Positions 10,501 through 21,444 are shown, counted from the stretch's first letter. The stretch: 64,000 nt of DNA from Symbiodinium natans (GCA_905221605.1 CAJNDS010000213.1:896161-960160); one strand, 5' to 3'. Notes: generated from the letters alone by a model not told the origin. A program made the numbers and translations.

Positions 10501-13500
10501 CGGCGCAAGAAGCTTCACAGGTGTCTCCGCAGGGACTGGCAGAAGACGTGACAAGAACTCTGGCTGATGTGGCTTTACTTCTGCTGCTTCACAACGCAGC
10601 AGCCTTCAGTCGACGAGTTTGCTTGCTCTTTTCCAGGACGTCTTTTTTTTTAGGGCTGAGTGGTGATGTCCTTCGGAGATGGATGGCTACGGAGTTCTTG
10701 TAGCAGAGGAACGCCTAGTATACACTCCTAGGAGATTCTAGGGCTTCGTTGGAGTCGTTAGAGGCTTCATGTCACGCCGTCTCTCCTTTCAGGTGGCCCT
10801 GGCCATTGTTCAAGCTGCTGGAGCATCCCTTGGATAGAGAGCTGCAGTCTCGCAAGGATGTTGCGAGGCTCTTGCTAGATGCACCGGAGCAGGAGTTAGA
10901 GTCAACCACTTTGAAGATTCGCGCTCGCTGCAGAGTGGATCTTGAGAAGGCGCGCGATGACGGTATTTTGCAGCCTGGCTCATGCCTGCATGCTCTCCTT
11001 TCCATGACTGCTTTGCGAGTGAAGCTTCACAGTGGCAGCATGGAGAGCCTCAACTCAATGGTGAAGACAGCGATGTCTTGCGGCAACAACGCGAGGATGA
11101 CGTTGGAGCTGCTCTCCAGCCGCGTCAATGCACGCAAGACACTGACGATGATGTCTCCAGGGGTTTCTTTGCAGGACGTGCGGCCGGTGGCCGACAAGTT
11201 GGCCCGGTCCTCCATTCTCTACCAGGGTTTTGAGACTGAGGTGTTGCAGACGCAGTGGCGCTGGACCCCCCCAGAGCCCAGGCCACTGCCGCCGAACAAC
11301 CCGGCAAAGCACAGTCCTGCCCTGACGCTAGGTCCAAAGCAGCGACGCGCAGTGCCCGTGCATACCAAGCTTCGCAGAGCGTTGCAGCTGTCTCGTGACC
11401 GTCCAGTGGAGGATGGCCGTGGATTCCTCGTAGGGGTACACATTGGGCAGGTGGACACACGTGGCAATGCCAAGGTCTTCTTGCTTGCGGAGCTTTCTGC
11501 AAGAGTGTGTTGGCTGTTGCAAGTGCTCTGCGGCGCAGACACGGAGCTCGCTGTCCTGCCCACCACTTTGACCTTTGTGTCTGCTCTGGATGTTTTGGCG
11601 GAGGCAAGACCGGACAAGGACAGCGCCCGTGATTCCTGGCCAGATCTTTCGGTTGCTGTGTTTCAGCGAAGACCCATACCTGCGGACATGCTGCGCGCTT
11701 TCCCGAACGCCGCCTTTGCCTTGGAAGTGGTTGAGAAGACCCGTGTGACAGTGCTGAGACCGGCTCTTGGGACACTGAGGAGTACAGGAGGGTTCGTGTG
11801 GTAGCCTAATTCAAAAACCAACAATGGAGGGAGGTGATGTTGCTGGAAAGTTTTTTTTTGGCTTTTCCTACACTCTTGACCAGTGCTATTGTCGTGCTGG
11901 TAGAAGCCTTGTTTTGATATATGTTTGGGACTCCTACCCTTATACTTTGCTTCGGCCCAGGATTCCGGTGAACCGCGCCCGGAGGCTGAGCCTCAAGTTT
12001 CTTCGCGTGCTGCTCTGCGAGATGACGCTGATGGTCCTGATGGTTGCGGCGATGACGACGAGGAACATGATGGGCTAGCAGAGGAACTTCAAGAAATAGA
12101 GGCCGAGCTTTCTGGGGGCTGGCATGACGACTGCGCAGACGGAGAGTCTGTGGCAGCGGAAGGCAGCGAGGATCGCCGTGACCTCGATGACCTGGAGAAC
12201 GTTCACCGTCGCTTTGTAGCTGCTGCAGTCGAGCGCCGGATGGCTGGAGAGGCAGCCGACAGCTTGCGTGGTGGGGACGCGAACGTGGAGCAGAGAGCTG
12301 CGGGGGAAGAGGACGAGGACGTGCTGGAGGATATGTTGAATGAGGGGGGGCGAGCAGAGCCAACGGTCATCGGCATCCCGACCACCTCCTGCAGACCCAT
12401 CACGACAGCTGGGCTTTACGGACATCGACAACGCGGTGACGTCCTGGAAGGCGGCTCTGCAGCAGAGTGTTGCTAGCTTGACGCTCATGGACGCGGGCCA
12501 GCGTTACTTCGAGCCGGATCGCTTAGATTCTTGCCTGGGCAACGAGGTGTCTCTTTTGGTACATCTAGCAGAAGATGCTCTGGAAGTGGACTTTGTTACA
12601 TGGGTGAAGCCGTGCAGACAGCTGCAAGGGAGGACCGTGCAGCTTGATGAGGAGAACTGCGTCATCCAGCCTTCCAACTTCCATGCCAAGAGGCCTTTCC
12701 GCCATAGCCTTGTCATTTTGCCTGGTGCTGGCGTTCGGTCTCGCCGCAAGACGCGCGATCGGATGCCAACAGATGCAGTGAACTTGCGCTCCATCTGGCG
12801 GGCAGCCTTTGACGCAGAAGCCTGCCTGGAAGCTCTACCTTGCGTCGCCTGCCAGGTTGCCGAACCGGAGACAAAACAGTGCCCTATGTGTTTGCTGGCA
12901 TGGCACCCACACTGCAGCGACGCTTGCAGCCGTGCTGCGGCAGCTGCCCTGGTGCAGCACTTTGTGTCGCCCCTTCGGGACCTACCTCTTGCGGCGGGTG
13001 ACTTGCCATTCTTCTTCTTGTCTGGCACTCAGCGCTGCTGCTCAGCTCTCGCGTTACGCTGGAATAGGAAGTTGGCTGCTGTGCACTGCATGGGGCGCTT
13101 CGCTGCGGTGGGTGTCTGCGTGCGTGGTGTGCGGGTGTGGGTGTGGGTGTGGGTGTGGGCGTGGGTGTGGGTGTGGGTGTGGGCGTGGGTGGGTGCGTGG
13201 GTGGGCGTGGGTGTGTGGGCGGTGGGTGCGTGGGTGGGTGGGTGGGTGGGTGGGTGGGTGGGTGGGTGTGTGTGTGTGTGTGTGTGTGTGTCTCACACGT
13301 GTGTGATTCAGGTGCCAGCACGATGAAGTGCCGCTGGACCTCATCCAGCAAAAGTTAGCTGTGGAGAATGGCCCAGGGACTTGCCACGCAAATGCCCGAG
13401 CCTTCTTTGGCGAGCCACTTGCAAGCAAGTTTACCGACGTTCAAGTTGTTCGAGGTTTGCGAGGTGTAGCTCCCCTGTGTAGGCTTCTGACAGCTTCTGT

Positions 13501-13704
13501 CGCAGTCGTGTGCGCAGTTTGGCTTATCTGTTCAGTTCTCGTACGCTTGCAATGTGCCAGGGACGTGACACGACGCCTGGCACGGGCGAGCTCCTCTACC
13601 TGTTGCGCTGCTTGCTGGGAGTACTTGCGAACGGCCTTGTGCCCGGCAGGCGCACGAAGCTTGCTAGGAGACGACGTAGGATGGGGCCTACTGCACTGGA
13701 CTGA
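7526..13704 (+). CDS. Large multi-exon gene, transposase-like core plus Cys/His-rich segment
   Basis: Likely start is ATG at 7526 (MSADSADACFASRF). Exons read by eye: 7526-8387; 8389-about 8890 after a +1 shift; about 9107-9310; about 9410-9841; about 9973-10214; 10254-10616; about 10793-11792; 11960-about 13110; about 13315-13460; about 13553-13704. Segments in order: a Lys/Glu-rich coiled-coil-like stretch (KWKKDIAMKNQTIRRLK); a conserved-looking block (GSLVLGLRKNLALVSA); a block with GDSGPDQVG followed about 35 residues on by CLKHQ and later GRWASID, resembling RNase H-fold hAT-type transposase spacing; GSMESLNSMVKTAMSCGNNA; a very acidic region; CVACQ...CPMCLLAWHPHC, a RING/PHD-like Cys/His cluster; and a basic C terminus (GRRTKLARRRRRMG). 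From memory this resembles a repeated uncharacterised dinoflagellate family. Frameshifts near 8387 and 12344-12350 mean it may be a pseudogene or contain assembly errors. Confidence 0.6.
10215..10253 (+). other. Short candidate GT-AG intron
   Basis: 39 bases starting GTCTGTTTTTTTC and ending GGGTTCAG, T-rich, phase 0 on both sides. It is a multiple of three and free of stops, so retention would keep the frame open; whether it is spliced is undecided. Confidence 0.45.
13127..13292 (+). repeat. GT-rich satellite inside an intron: (GTGTGG), (GTGG), (TG)n
   Basis: About 165 bases made almost only of GTGTGG, GTGG and TG units, graded from hexamer-like to dinucleotide-like. It lies between two coding segments of the 7.5-13.7 kb gene and ends before GATTCAG, a good acceptor. 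The Val/Trp/Gly and Thr/Pro/His open frames over it are artefacts. Confidence 0.85.
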
Positions 13705-14043
13705 TAGCTGCAGGGCTGCTGGATCTGCACTGATGAGGTGATGTCAGCAGTTCTAGGTGGAGGGTTCCTGGCATGTGCTGGCACACCGCTTGGGCCAGGC
13801 TCTTCGGCGTAGTCTGCAGAGTCAAGTTGTCTGTGGAGGCGGGGATTGGGTAGCGTGCGTTTTTTGTTAAGGTTCAGTGCCCTACTGCGTAGAGTTCGCA
13901 GCACTCCGTAAACATGCCACATGCATTTCTTCAATCTCGGAGACGCACTACGAAGCAATGTTGTCCGGCGACTCACATCATGGCTCGCAGGCCACGTTTA
14001 GCAGTGCGAGCAGGATCGTGGCCCGCTGGCCTCTTGCTGCATC

Positions 14044-14583
14044 ATGAACTCCAAGCCGGCGCAGACTGGGCAGCCCAAGCGACACGGCCGGCAGTTGCTG
14101 ACCGTGCATGGAGACGCTCGTGTCATCAACTTGATGACTGTGACGCAGGGCGGAATGCTCAACGTGCAGATGCAGACCATGCCACCGCCGTCGGCGGCTG
14201 CGCCCGGACCGACCAGACCCACCTTCTCCCATGGCCCTGGCGCTGCGGCGTCCACTGCCTGCGGCACAGCTGCACATCACAGCGCGGCGACCGCTGCGAC
14301 TTCCGGCAGTGTGCATATGGAGATGACTGCTCGCGCTCCGCCCAAGCCTTTGCCGCGTCCACGTGCCTTCAAACGTGCGCTGGAAGTTGGTGACGGTGAC
14401 ACTCGTGACCTGTCTGGGCCAGTGCCAGTAGACACTCCGGAAACTTCGGCTTTTGGAAGCGATGGGCCCCAGGAAGCTGCGGAGTCAGATACCTTTGCTG
14501 AGTCGCATCATGAGCCAGACCCCTTTCGTAGCTCTCAGTCGCTCGGGTCTCTCTCCGAAGACAGTGAGGCACACGGCTTGTGA
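14044..14583 (+). CDS. Pro/Ala/Thr-rich hypothetical protein, 179 residues
   Basis: Starts MNSKPAQTGQPKRHGRQLL and ends SLSEDSEAHGL with TGA. The N-terminal 50 residues are moderately ordered in composition (LTVHGDARVINLMTVTQGG); the remainder is low complexity, rich in Pro, Ala, Ser and acidic residues, so largely disordered. It begins 340 bases after the preceding gene's stop on the same strand and may be a separate gene or the last exon of one. Other frames also stay open over part of this GC-rich stretch, which lowers confidence. No family recognised. Confidence 0.45.
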   Translation: MNSKPAQTGQPKRHGRQLLTVHGDARVINLMTVTQGGMLNVQMQTMPPPSAAAPGPTRPTFSHGPGAAASTACGTAAHHSAATAATSGSVHMEMTARAPPKPLPRPRAFKRALEVGDGDTRDLSGPVPVDTPETSAFGSDGPQEAAESDTFAESHHEPDPFRSSQSLGSLSEDSEAHGL

Positions 14584-15541
14584 TCTGACATGTGTAGATT
14601 TCTTCTACGTCCTCTTGCCACTAGCCCACCGGGGAAGAGCGGGGCCAAGCAGATGAGAAACGAGATTGGCACTCTGCCTTGCATGTGTGCCTCTAGGACG
14701 CCGCAAGGGGGCAGCTGACATTTGTTAGTTGAACGTTGCAGCATGACACGGAAGTAAATTGTGCGCAAGTAGACCTGAGAAACTGTCAGGCTCCAGCGGG
14801 GCTTGCAGATCCGACGAGAACAGAGGCACAGGCCACCTCTGCTTTGCGGAACAGGTTTCTGTGTGCAGCAATGCCTGTGCTAGATTGCTTGGGCTAGACT
14901 GGGTCGATTTGCTGTTCCCTGTCCGCGCAGGAATGTCTTTATTACACTGCTTGGGCTAGGTTGGGTCGAGCTTCTGTGACGCCTCTAGCTTCGCACGCGG
15001 CCCCGTGGCTGTTACAGTCCCGAAGGGCTGTACTGCTAGAGCGCAGCACTGCAACAATGCTAGGACCCACTCCTTTCGTACCGCCTTCGGCGCATCGTGT
15101 GAGATATGCAAATATACACATTTAATATTTACACAAACAGATATATTTACACAGTCCATATGTATATGTGCGAATCTATCATGAAAGCGAGGATAACGTG
15201 TGCATATAAGTATATAAACATATATATATGTATACATAGATAATATACCGAATATACCATGCAAAATACGTACGATAATGTAAACTGGTTATGCTCGAGG
15301 CTAGTATGTTATTTATGTATGGATATGCAATAACTATAACTAATAGGTAATCTTACATAGACACTTGGTGCGTTTTGTTGCGTATCTGTGCAACACACAT
15401 CTATGCAAGACACCAAGTTACTATGTATGTGTAGACGTACATACGAAGAAGACCTTTTGTGCATAATGTTTACAAAGCACTTTGGATGAATATATATAAA
15501 ATATATAATATATATATAACGGTGTATATGCACGTCTGGAT

Positions 15542-15575
<34 letters not shown>

Positions 15576-15738
15576 TTTATTTATTTATATTTTTATACAC
15601 ACGCTGTAAGAATACATTATATACGTTTGTTTATGCATCGTACACTAGTATAGCACAGTATACATACACACGTGTGTGCGTCTCGCTTGCAGCATGTACG
15701 GTATATACACTTATATTGTATGAAACAAGATCACACAA
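14584..15738. other. Non-coding interval, GC-rich then AT-rich
   Basis: No gene seen. At 14885-14966 the phrase TGCTTGGGCTAGACTGGGTC recurs as TGCTTGGGCTAGGTTGGGTC about 70 bases later. From about 15.1 kb the sequence becomes AT-rich with many TATATA runs and short frames lacking any protein-like composition. Confidence 0.6.
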
Positions 15739-16711
15739 GATGATACAACAAAATATCCAAAAATCATCTGACGCACACGTACTTCCGTTTTATTACGTGG
15801 AATTCATACAAGCTCTATATTTAATTCTTGTATATATTGCACCTTTTATGTGTTAGGGTTTAGGGTTTAAGGTTTGCCGTTTAGGGTCTAGGGTTAAGGG
15901 TTTAGGGTTTAGCGTTAAGGGTTCAGGGTTTAGGGTTTCAGGGTTTAGGGGCCTAGAGGCCGGGCAGGTCCCTAGAGGCCTGGCCAGGCCCGTAAACGAG
16001 CTGAGTTCTGAGGCCAGGCCCTAGAGGTCCGGCCTCTAGGTTGTAGGGGCCCTAAAGGCCTGGCCTCTAGGGGCCCTGACCCAAAAGGCCAGGCCTCTAT
16101 AAGAGCTGCTCAGTAGGAGCCTGGCCTCTAGAGCCTTGATGCTTAGAGGCTGCAATGTGTAGGGCTTACGGTTTAAGGTTTAGGGTTTAGGGAGTAGGTT
16201 TAAGATGTAGGGTTTAGGGTTTAGGTTTAATTTTTAAGGTGTAGGGTGTAGGGTTTAAGGGTTTAGGGTTTAGGGTTTCACGGTTTAGGGTTGAGGGTTT
16301 GGGATTTAGGGTTTAGAGTCCAGGGTTCAGGTTTAGGGTTTAGGGTTTGGAGTTTAGGGTTCGGGTTTCAGGGTTCAGGGTTTAGGGTTTACGGTTTAGG
16401 GTTTAGGGTTTAAGGTTCAGCGTTCAGGGTTTAGGGTCCAGGGTTTAGGGTTTGAAGTTGAGGGTTTAGTATACCCTAAACCCTGGACCCGAAACCCTGG
16501 ACCCTTAATGCTAAACCCTAAACCCTTAACCCTACACCCTAAACCGTAAACCTTAAACCCTAAACCCTAAACCCTAACACATAAAAGGTGCAATATATAC
16601 AAGAATCAAATATAGAGCTTGTAGAACATACTCTTGCATCATATAATTCCACGTAATAAAACGGAAGTACGTGCGCATCAGATGATTTTTGGATATTTTG
16701 TTGTATCATCT
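15739..16711. mobile_element. Foldback element 1 (973 bp, long inverted arms, telomere-like centre)
   Basis: The left end AGATGATACAACAAAATATC is the inverse of the right end GATATTTTGTTGTATCATCT. The match continues inward through TTCCGTTTTATTACGTGGAA and GCACCTTTTATGTG into degenerate telomere heptamers, giving arms of roughly 190 bases. The centre (about 15.95-16.15 kb) is built from palindromic CTAGAGGCCTGGCC units. No coding capacity, so a non-autonomous foldback or MITE-like element is inferred. Confidence 0.8.
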
Positions 16712-16989
16712 ACTATCAACAATGTATCCTGCGAGAGAGAGAGAGAGAGATATATATATATAAAAGAGAGAATGTACCGACGGCGGCGGTGTAACATAAA
16801 CTTCTATTACTCATGCCGCCTGCCGCTGTCTTTATACCGACGGCCCGACAGCGGTGGTGTAAAGACGCCGGCAGGCGGTATGAGTAATAGAAGTTTATGT
16901 TTACACCGCCGCCGTCGGTATATTCTCTCCTTTATATATATATATATATATCTCTCTCTCTCTCTCTCGCAGGATACATTGTTGATAGT
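16712..16989. mobile_element. Foldback element 2 (278 bp), abutting foldback 1
   Basis: Starts ACTATCAACAATGTATCCTG and ends CAGGATACATTGTTGATAGT, exact inverse sequences. The arms (about 118 bases) also pair through (GA)n/(TC)n, (TA)n, CCGACGGCGGCGGTGTAA and CTTCTATTACTCAT. The first base lies immediately after the last base of foldback 1. No coding capacity. The single-stranded form would be an almost continuous hairpin. Confidence 0.9.
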
Positions 16990-17251
16990 GTTACCCGTAT
17001 ACATACATAGATAGATAGATAGATAAATAAATAGATAGATATATAGATAGATAGATAGATATATACATATATATATAGAGAGAGAGAGAGAGTGTGTCTA
17101 CGCCCTGTATCTAAAAGCAAAGAACAGAACCGAATACAATAGAGTACATTAGAATGGAGTAAATACAATGGACTAGAACAGAAGTGCGCAGACTTACGGG
17201 AAAGAAAAGTACTGACGTTGTACAGGTCGTAGAGGGCCACTTGCAGCCGAC
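16990..17251. other. AT/GATA-rich interval before the next gene
   Basis: Contains (GATA)n near 17007-17060, a short (GA)n run at 17078-17093 and then a unique stretch leading to ATG at 17252. No gene seen; it probably contains the upstream region of the following gene. Confidence 0.5.
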
Positions 17252-17842
17252 ATGGCCGTGTGCGTGGAATCGCTGCGCAGACTGTTTCCTGCCAGCCACT
17301 TCGAGTGTTGTCTCTTAGAGAACAATGAGGCGGACGAGGTAGAGCTGAGACGCTGCGAAGCTGCGTCTGACGCGGCCCCGGTGCTGTTCCGCTTGCACGG
17401 CCAGCCTGCAGAGGTGGCCGAAACTACGCCGGCCGCTTTGGTGAGGCGTGCAGGGGCCGACCAGCTGCAGGTTTTGGGAGTGGCTCGCCAGGTCTGTTCC
17501 CTGCGAGTGCACGACAGCTTCAAACTGCGTTTGGAACTGGTGCCACTGCGCTTGCGCCCCAGGCTAGCAGACCCAGACACCTTGTTTCGAGAGCTGCGCG
17601 CAAGCCGCAAGTCCAGCTTGTACCTAGTGGTGCTCAGTGACTTTCTGCCGCTGGAAAACATGGACGTGCTGCCTGGCTGGTTCTTGTCCCGCAACGGCTG
17701 GGGACACGGACGCCTCCCTGGTGTGCTGCAAACGCCAGAAGCAGTGCTTGCAGGGCCTGCAGAGCCGGGGGACACTGTGGCACAGCCGCGCAAGCGACAC
17801 CGCACCAAGCGCCCTGCGAGCGAGGCCGTTGGGAAGCTTTGA
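17252..17842 (+). CDS. Hypothetical protein with basic tail, 196 residues
   Basis: Single open frame from ATG at 17252 (MAVCVESLRRLFPASHF) to TGA at 17840. Leu/Arg/Ala-rich with good coding composition; a segment RKRHRTKRPASE near residues 180-190 resembles a nuclear localisation signal. No enzyme motif is recognised. It sits upstream of a CCCH-like exon and the methyltransferase-like gene on the same strand and could be their first exon. The antisense frames here are shadows. Confidence 0.55.
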   Translation: MAVCVESLRRLFPASHFECCLLENNEADEVELRRCEAASDAAPVLFRLHGQPAEVAETTPAALVRRAGADQLQVLGVARQVCSLRVHDSFKLRLELVPLRLRPRLADPDTLFRELRASRKSSLYLVVLSDFLPLENMDVLPGWFLSRNGWGHGRLPGVLQTPEAVLAGPAEPGDTVAQPRKRHRTKRPASEAVGKL

Positions 17843-18050
17843 GGTAGTTGTTTCACGGCAGATTTGTTGCGTAGGCATGGGGCGCGTGGGGAATCTTTGA
17901 GGCATTTCTTTTGTGCGAGACCATTGTTGCCTATTTGGCTGATAAGTTGTAGGCAGGCCAGAGCTAGACCTGATAAGCCCGCGAAGAGCCAGAACTGCCA
18001 GCACCTCGCGAGGAGCCAGAACTGCCAGGACCTGGACGGGCTGCCGCAGC

Positions 18051-18225
18051 GTGCAGCCACAGCAGCGGCAGGCAATCGGAGACCGAGACCGAGACGTTGA
18101 ACAGCAGCAACCAGAGCTTGCAAGAAGCTTTGGCGGCTTCTGCGAGCTCTTCCTCAGACACGGAGCGTGCCGCGCACGTGGCTGTGTGCCCGGGCACAAA
18201 TGCAGTTGTTCCTTAGACGTCAGAA
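18051..18225 (+). CDS. Exon with CCCH-like zinc finger
   Basis: The open frame contains FCELFLRHGACRARGC followed by VPGHKC, giving Cys-x8-Cys-x4-Cys-x3-His, close to the CCCH zinc fingers of RNA-binding proteins. It is cut off by a (CA)n run that looks intronic. It may belong to a transcript with the 17.25 kb frame or the methyltransferase-like gene downstream. Only one finger is seen. Confidence 0.4.
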
Positions 18226-18239
18226 AGACACGAGTTGTA

Positions 18240-18240
18240 G

Positions 18241-18276
<36 letters not shown>
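18240..18276 (+). repeat. (CA)n microsatellite
   Basis: About 18 CA dinucleotides, probably within an intron between the CCCH-like exon and a following Ala-rich coding stretch (18.29-18.48 kb). Confidence 0.95.
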
Positions 18277-18279
<3 letters not shown>

Positions 18280-18500
18280 CTGTGAGACTAGCAGCACGTG
18301 TCTCTGGAAGTAGGACGGATGCCGCAGATGCTGCGGCTGCTGACTGCTTTTCGGAAGCAGCAGCGGCGCAAGGGAATGGAATGGCGCACCAAGAAGCACG
18401 GCCGACCGTGGACGCAATGGATGCTTGGGCAGATCTGCAACGTCTCCTAGCCAGCATACAGAATTACAGCTCCAAATAAACTCGTGCTGCTCAGCATGGC

Positions 18501-20473
18501 ATGCTCGGCCTTGAATCCAGCAAAGGCTGGCCAGAACGCTTCTTGCAAACGTACGCCGCGTGCGCGAACATCTGGGACAACTCAATGGACATGTGCAGCG
18601 TGTGCGTGGAAGCGCAAGACTTGAGTCCGGACATGTTGTCGTTGGCCAAGCTACTCACTCGCATGTCGCTGGCCAGCTACAGCACAGCGTTCAGCGGTGT
18701 GGACAGTCCTGGCACGGCTTTTGCAATGCTGAGATGTGCCTGCTGTCACATGTTCGAGGAGGAACCGCTGGCGCCGTTCCCACGACATCTGCACGCAGTG
18801 GCCCCTTACGTCAGCAGGTAATTGTCTTGTAGTTAGGAGTCGGGAGAGGTAGGTAGGCACACAAGGAGCAATAGTTGTTGCCCGGAACTACCAGGAGTGG
18901 AGCAAGGCTGCACAAACGGAGCTCCTCATCCATCCTCATCCTCCAGATTGCCTCTACGGTGACATCACAGTCTTTCTGAAGCAGCCTTTGCGTGACAGCC
19001 TGGACGAGTGGCAGCGTAGTGGTCGGATAGACACGCACCTGCTGCCCATGGTGCTGAAAGACCGAGCCATCCGGAAGCATCCGGGCCAGCAATGCTCTTG
19101 ACTCTTTACTGTCTTGGTTCATAGTTGCACAGATTCTGCAAACACACACTTGGACAGTTGACCCTGCCACGCCAGGCACGCCTACTGCCTCAGACACGAG
19201 CAGGAGTGCAGCATCGACGACACCGTCGGCATGTTGCACGTAGCAGGAACGCCATGTACGGATGTAAGTCCTTTCGGCCTTCGCGATTTCGACAGCGCCA
19301 TGTCCCGCGCCCACTTCTTTATCTGGGTGGCATTGAGACGAACCATCCAGGAACCGATACTGGTCCAGGAGAACGTTGAGGGCTTCGACAGAGCCTTGTT
19401 GGTGGACTGCCTGCCAATGTACGATTGGACGTTTGACATCATCAGCCCACTGCAGCTGGGCTGGCCAGTGACCCGAAATCGGCAGTGGTGTGTGCACCCT
19501 GGCTGCATAGTGGCATGACGTAGCCTGGTCGCGCAACAGATAGAGCCTGGCATGTTGATTTTGCGAGCTTGTGCAGCAGATGGTACCTGCTGCAGGGGAC
19601 GCCACAAGCAGAAGACCTTGGGCTTTCATAGTCTCCTCCACATCTTCAGCCAAATGTTCCACAAGGTGGCAGAGCACGCGTGGGAAGCTTTCTTCTGGGA
19701 GACACGCGCTCAGACTGCGCGGCTCCCGCTGCCCACAGGTGTAGGTCTTCAGCCTCTGCAGTTGTGTCTTTTTTCCGGCACTGGCAGCGCACAGCGTATA
19801 TAAGTTTTTTTTTTGACATTGTGTCTTGTAAGGAATATTGCGGAAGCCTTGGATGAAGAACTCCACTGGGCCTCGAGCAGACCCTCTTCTTGCTGGGCCC
19901 ACAGACGGCCGCCAACCATTGCGGAAGACGGTGTCGCAGCGTTTGAGGAGTGCCTGGAGTGCCTTGGGATCATGGAGAAGAATTTCCTGCGTGACTATAT
20001 GAGCGTGGCTCCGAACTAGGGGGAGTTCAATTGTGTACAAGACAGTATCATGTCCGCTCCTTTGTCTGCGTCCGCGCAAGCAGGTTGTGTTGTTGTCCAG
20101 TGGGCATTTCTGGTTGCAGGTGTTGATGACCCTGACCGCCAGCGCCAATGTCTGGTGGAGTTCCGTACACCACCGTTGGTTGACTCTGAAGGAGATGCTT
20201 GGTGTGCAGGGCTTCCCCACAGACTGCCGCTACACTTATGGCCAGCCATGCTCCTCGTACGCGGCCCGTTCCTGGGGGTCAGCGCGATCCGTGGACGTGC
20301 CACCTTGGCCCAGTCGCAGGTCTGCTTGTCACCAAGCAGGGAACAGCATGCACGTTTCTGTGTCCGGATTGGTTGTTGGTTGTGCTGTTTACCCTGACGC
20401 AAGTTCGCGTGGCCCCCGACGTCATGCTTCTTCAGCAAGAGTTCCAGAGGCAGCGGCAAGCCGCAAGCCATGA
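18501..20473 (+). CDS. C5 cytosine DNA methyltransferase-like gene, multi-exon
   Basis: Predicted to transfer methyl groups from S-adenosylmethionine to cytosine C5 in DNA. Conserved motifs occur in order on the + strand: motif I FSGVDSPGTAF (18690); an acidic EWSKAAQ following a CCAG acceptor at 18895, then CLYGDI (motifs II-III); motif IV GTPC with catalytic Cys (19246-19257); motif VI ENV (19369); motif VIII RNRQW (19474); motif IX-like LTLKEMLGVQGFP (to 20218); motif X HQAGNSMHVSVSG (about 20330-20365). Exons approximately 18501-18820, 18895-19100, 19130-19518, 19590-19740, 19822-20020 and 20119-20473; several borders are uncertain. A 469-codon antisense frame at 18811-20220 is a shadow. 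Similar proteins are reported as retroelement cargo in dinoflagellates (de Mendoza and colleagues); no reverse transcriptase is seen here. All key residues are present, so activity is possible. Confidence 0.8.
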
Positions 20474-20658
20474 GGGCGTGCTGCATGAAGATGTCGCAGA
20501 GCCCTGTGTCCTCACCTGCCACAACCGTGGCGCGTGTCTGTGGATCGAGTCCAGCAGGATCCCTGGCACACCCGAGCCCATAATCCACAGTCCTCTGTTT
20601 CACTTTCCGCGCTTGTACTAATTGGGCTTGAGTTGGCAAGGCAGCTGTTCCATTGCAG

Positions 20659-21016
20659 ACAGCGAGCAGCAGACCTTGGAAGCCTGCGAGCAGCAAAGAC
20701 ATTTGCAGCCGACTTGAGTGAGGTCATGCGCCGAGCTCTCAAAACATGCGACCTTCTACTTGCGATCTTGTGCACACGCGTAGATGCACCAACCCGAGCA
20801 GTCAGCAAGTCAGATTGGAACCCTTTGCAGCTGGACTCACAGGCTCAACTCCTTAGGAGTGTGTTTTGTGTACGTGTGTGCCAGGGCTGTCGAGGCCACC
20901 AGACATACATGGCGCTGAGTGGGGTAGACGTCTGGCAACCGGATGCTACACTTCGAGACCTGTTCGGAGATAAGTCCGGCCAGAGCTTGACGGATGCCAT
21001 CTTCCAGACCTACCAG
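20659..21016 (+). CDS. Host gene split by the large element, upstream exons
   Basis: After a CCATTGCAG acceptor, an open frame reads RQRAADLGSLRAAKTFAADL onward; a short probable intron (about 20857-20885, ending GTGTGCCAG) is followed by MALSGVDVWQPDATLRDLF and DAIFQTYQ. A CAG/GTGCTC donor at 21016/21017 is phase 0 and would join in frame to GTGGCAGAG at 34961, across the inserted element. The frame also stays open to 21058. Function not recognised; it may be the 3' part of the methyltransferase-like gene or a separate gene. Confidence 0.5.
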
Positions 21017-21057
21017 GTGCTCTTTGAGTCTGGGGAGTGCCCGTCCAGACAGCCGCG

Positions 21058-21064
21058 GTAAGTG
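21058..21064 (+). repeat. Left copy of 7-bp flanking duplication GTAAGTG
   Basis: GTAAGTG lies directly before the proposed left end of the element and recurs directly after the right end (34904-34910). It is also a consensus 5' splice site, so it could alternatively be a splice donor. Confidence 0.6.
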
Positions 21065-21368
21065 ACTGCCCATAGGCTCCACACTTGAAAAAAATCAAGC
21101 GCACTTGATTTTTTCAAGCGGAGCTTGAAAAAGCAAAAAATTCAAGATTTTTTTCAAGTTCTTGATTTTTGGGGATTTCGTTGAAATTGAGACGATAACA
21201 AATGAAAATTCAAGATTTTTTTCAAGATCGAAATTCTATGTTTTTTCAAAAATCAAGCGCAGATTTTTAAAATTCAAGATTTTTTTCAAGGTTGAAAACC
21301 AACCAAAAACGAAAATTCAAGATTTTTTTCAAGATTGAAAACCAACCAAAACAGAAAAAAACAAGATA
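21065..21368 (+). repeat. Left terminal inverted repeat and subterminal repeats
   Basis: Begins ACTGCCCATAGGCTCC, then CTTGAAAAAAATCAAGCG, and contains at least four copies of AATTCAAGATTTTTTTCAAG. Each CTTGAAAAAAATCAAG unit is itself a short hairpin. The sub-phrase AAATCAAGCGCAGATTTTT also occurs in the right arm in the same orientation. Confidence 0.8.
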
Positions 21369-21444
21369 CATGATTATATTATATATATATATATGTGTAT
21401 TACATTATTTTATATTATATACGATCATTGATTGGTGAGCTGCC

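Noticed and set aside
13054-13428. Thr/Pro/His-rich minus-strand and Val/Trp/Gly-rich plus-strand frames
   Set aside because: Translations of the GT-rich intron satellite.
18811-20220. 469-codon open frame on the minus strand
   Set aside because: It is antisense to the methyltransferase motifs, which lie in order on the plus strand with splice borders; the minus frame has no recognisable domain.
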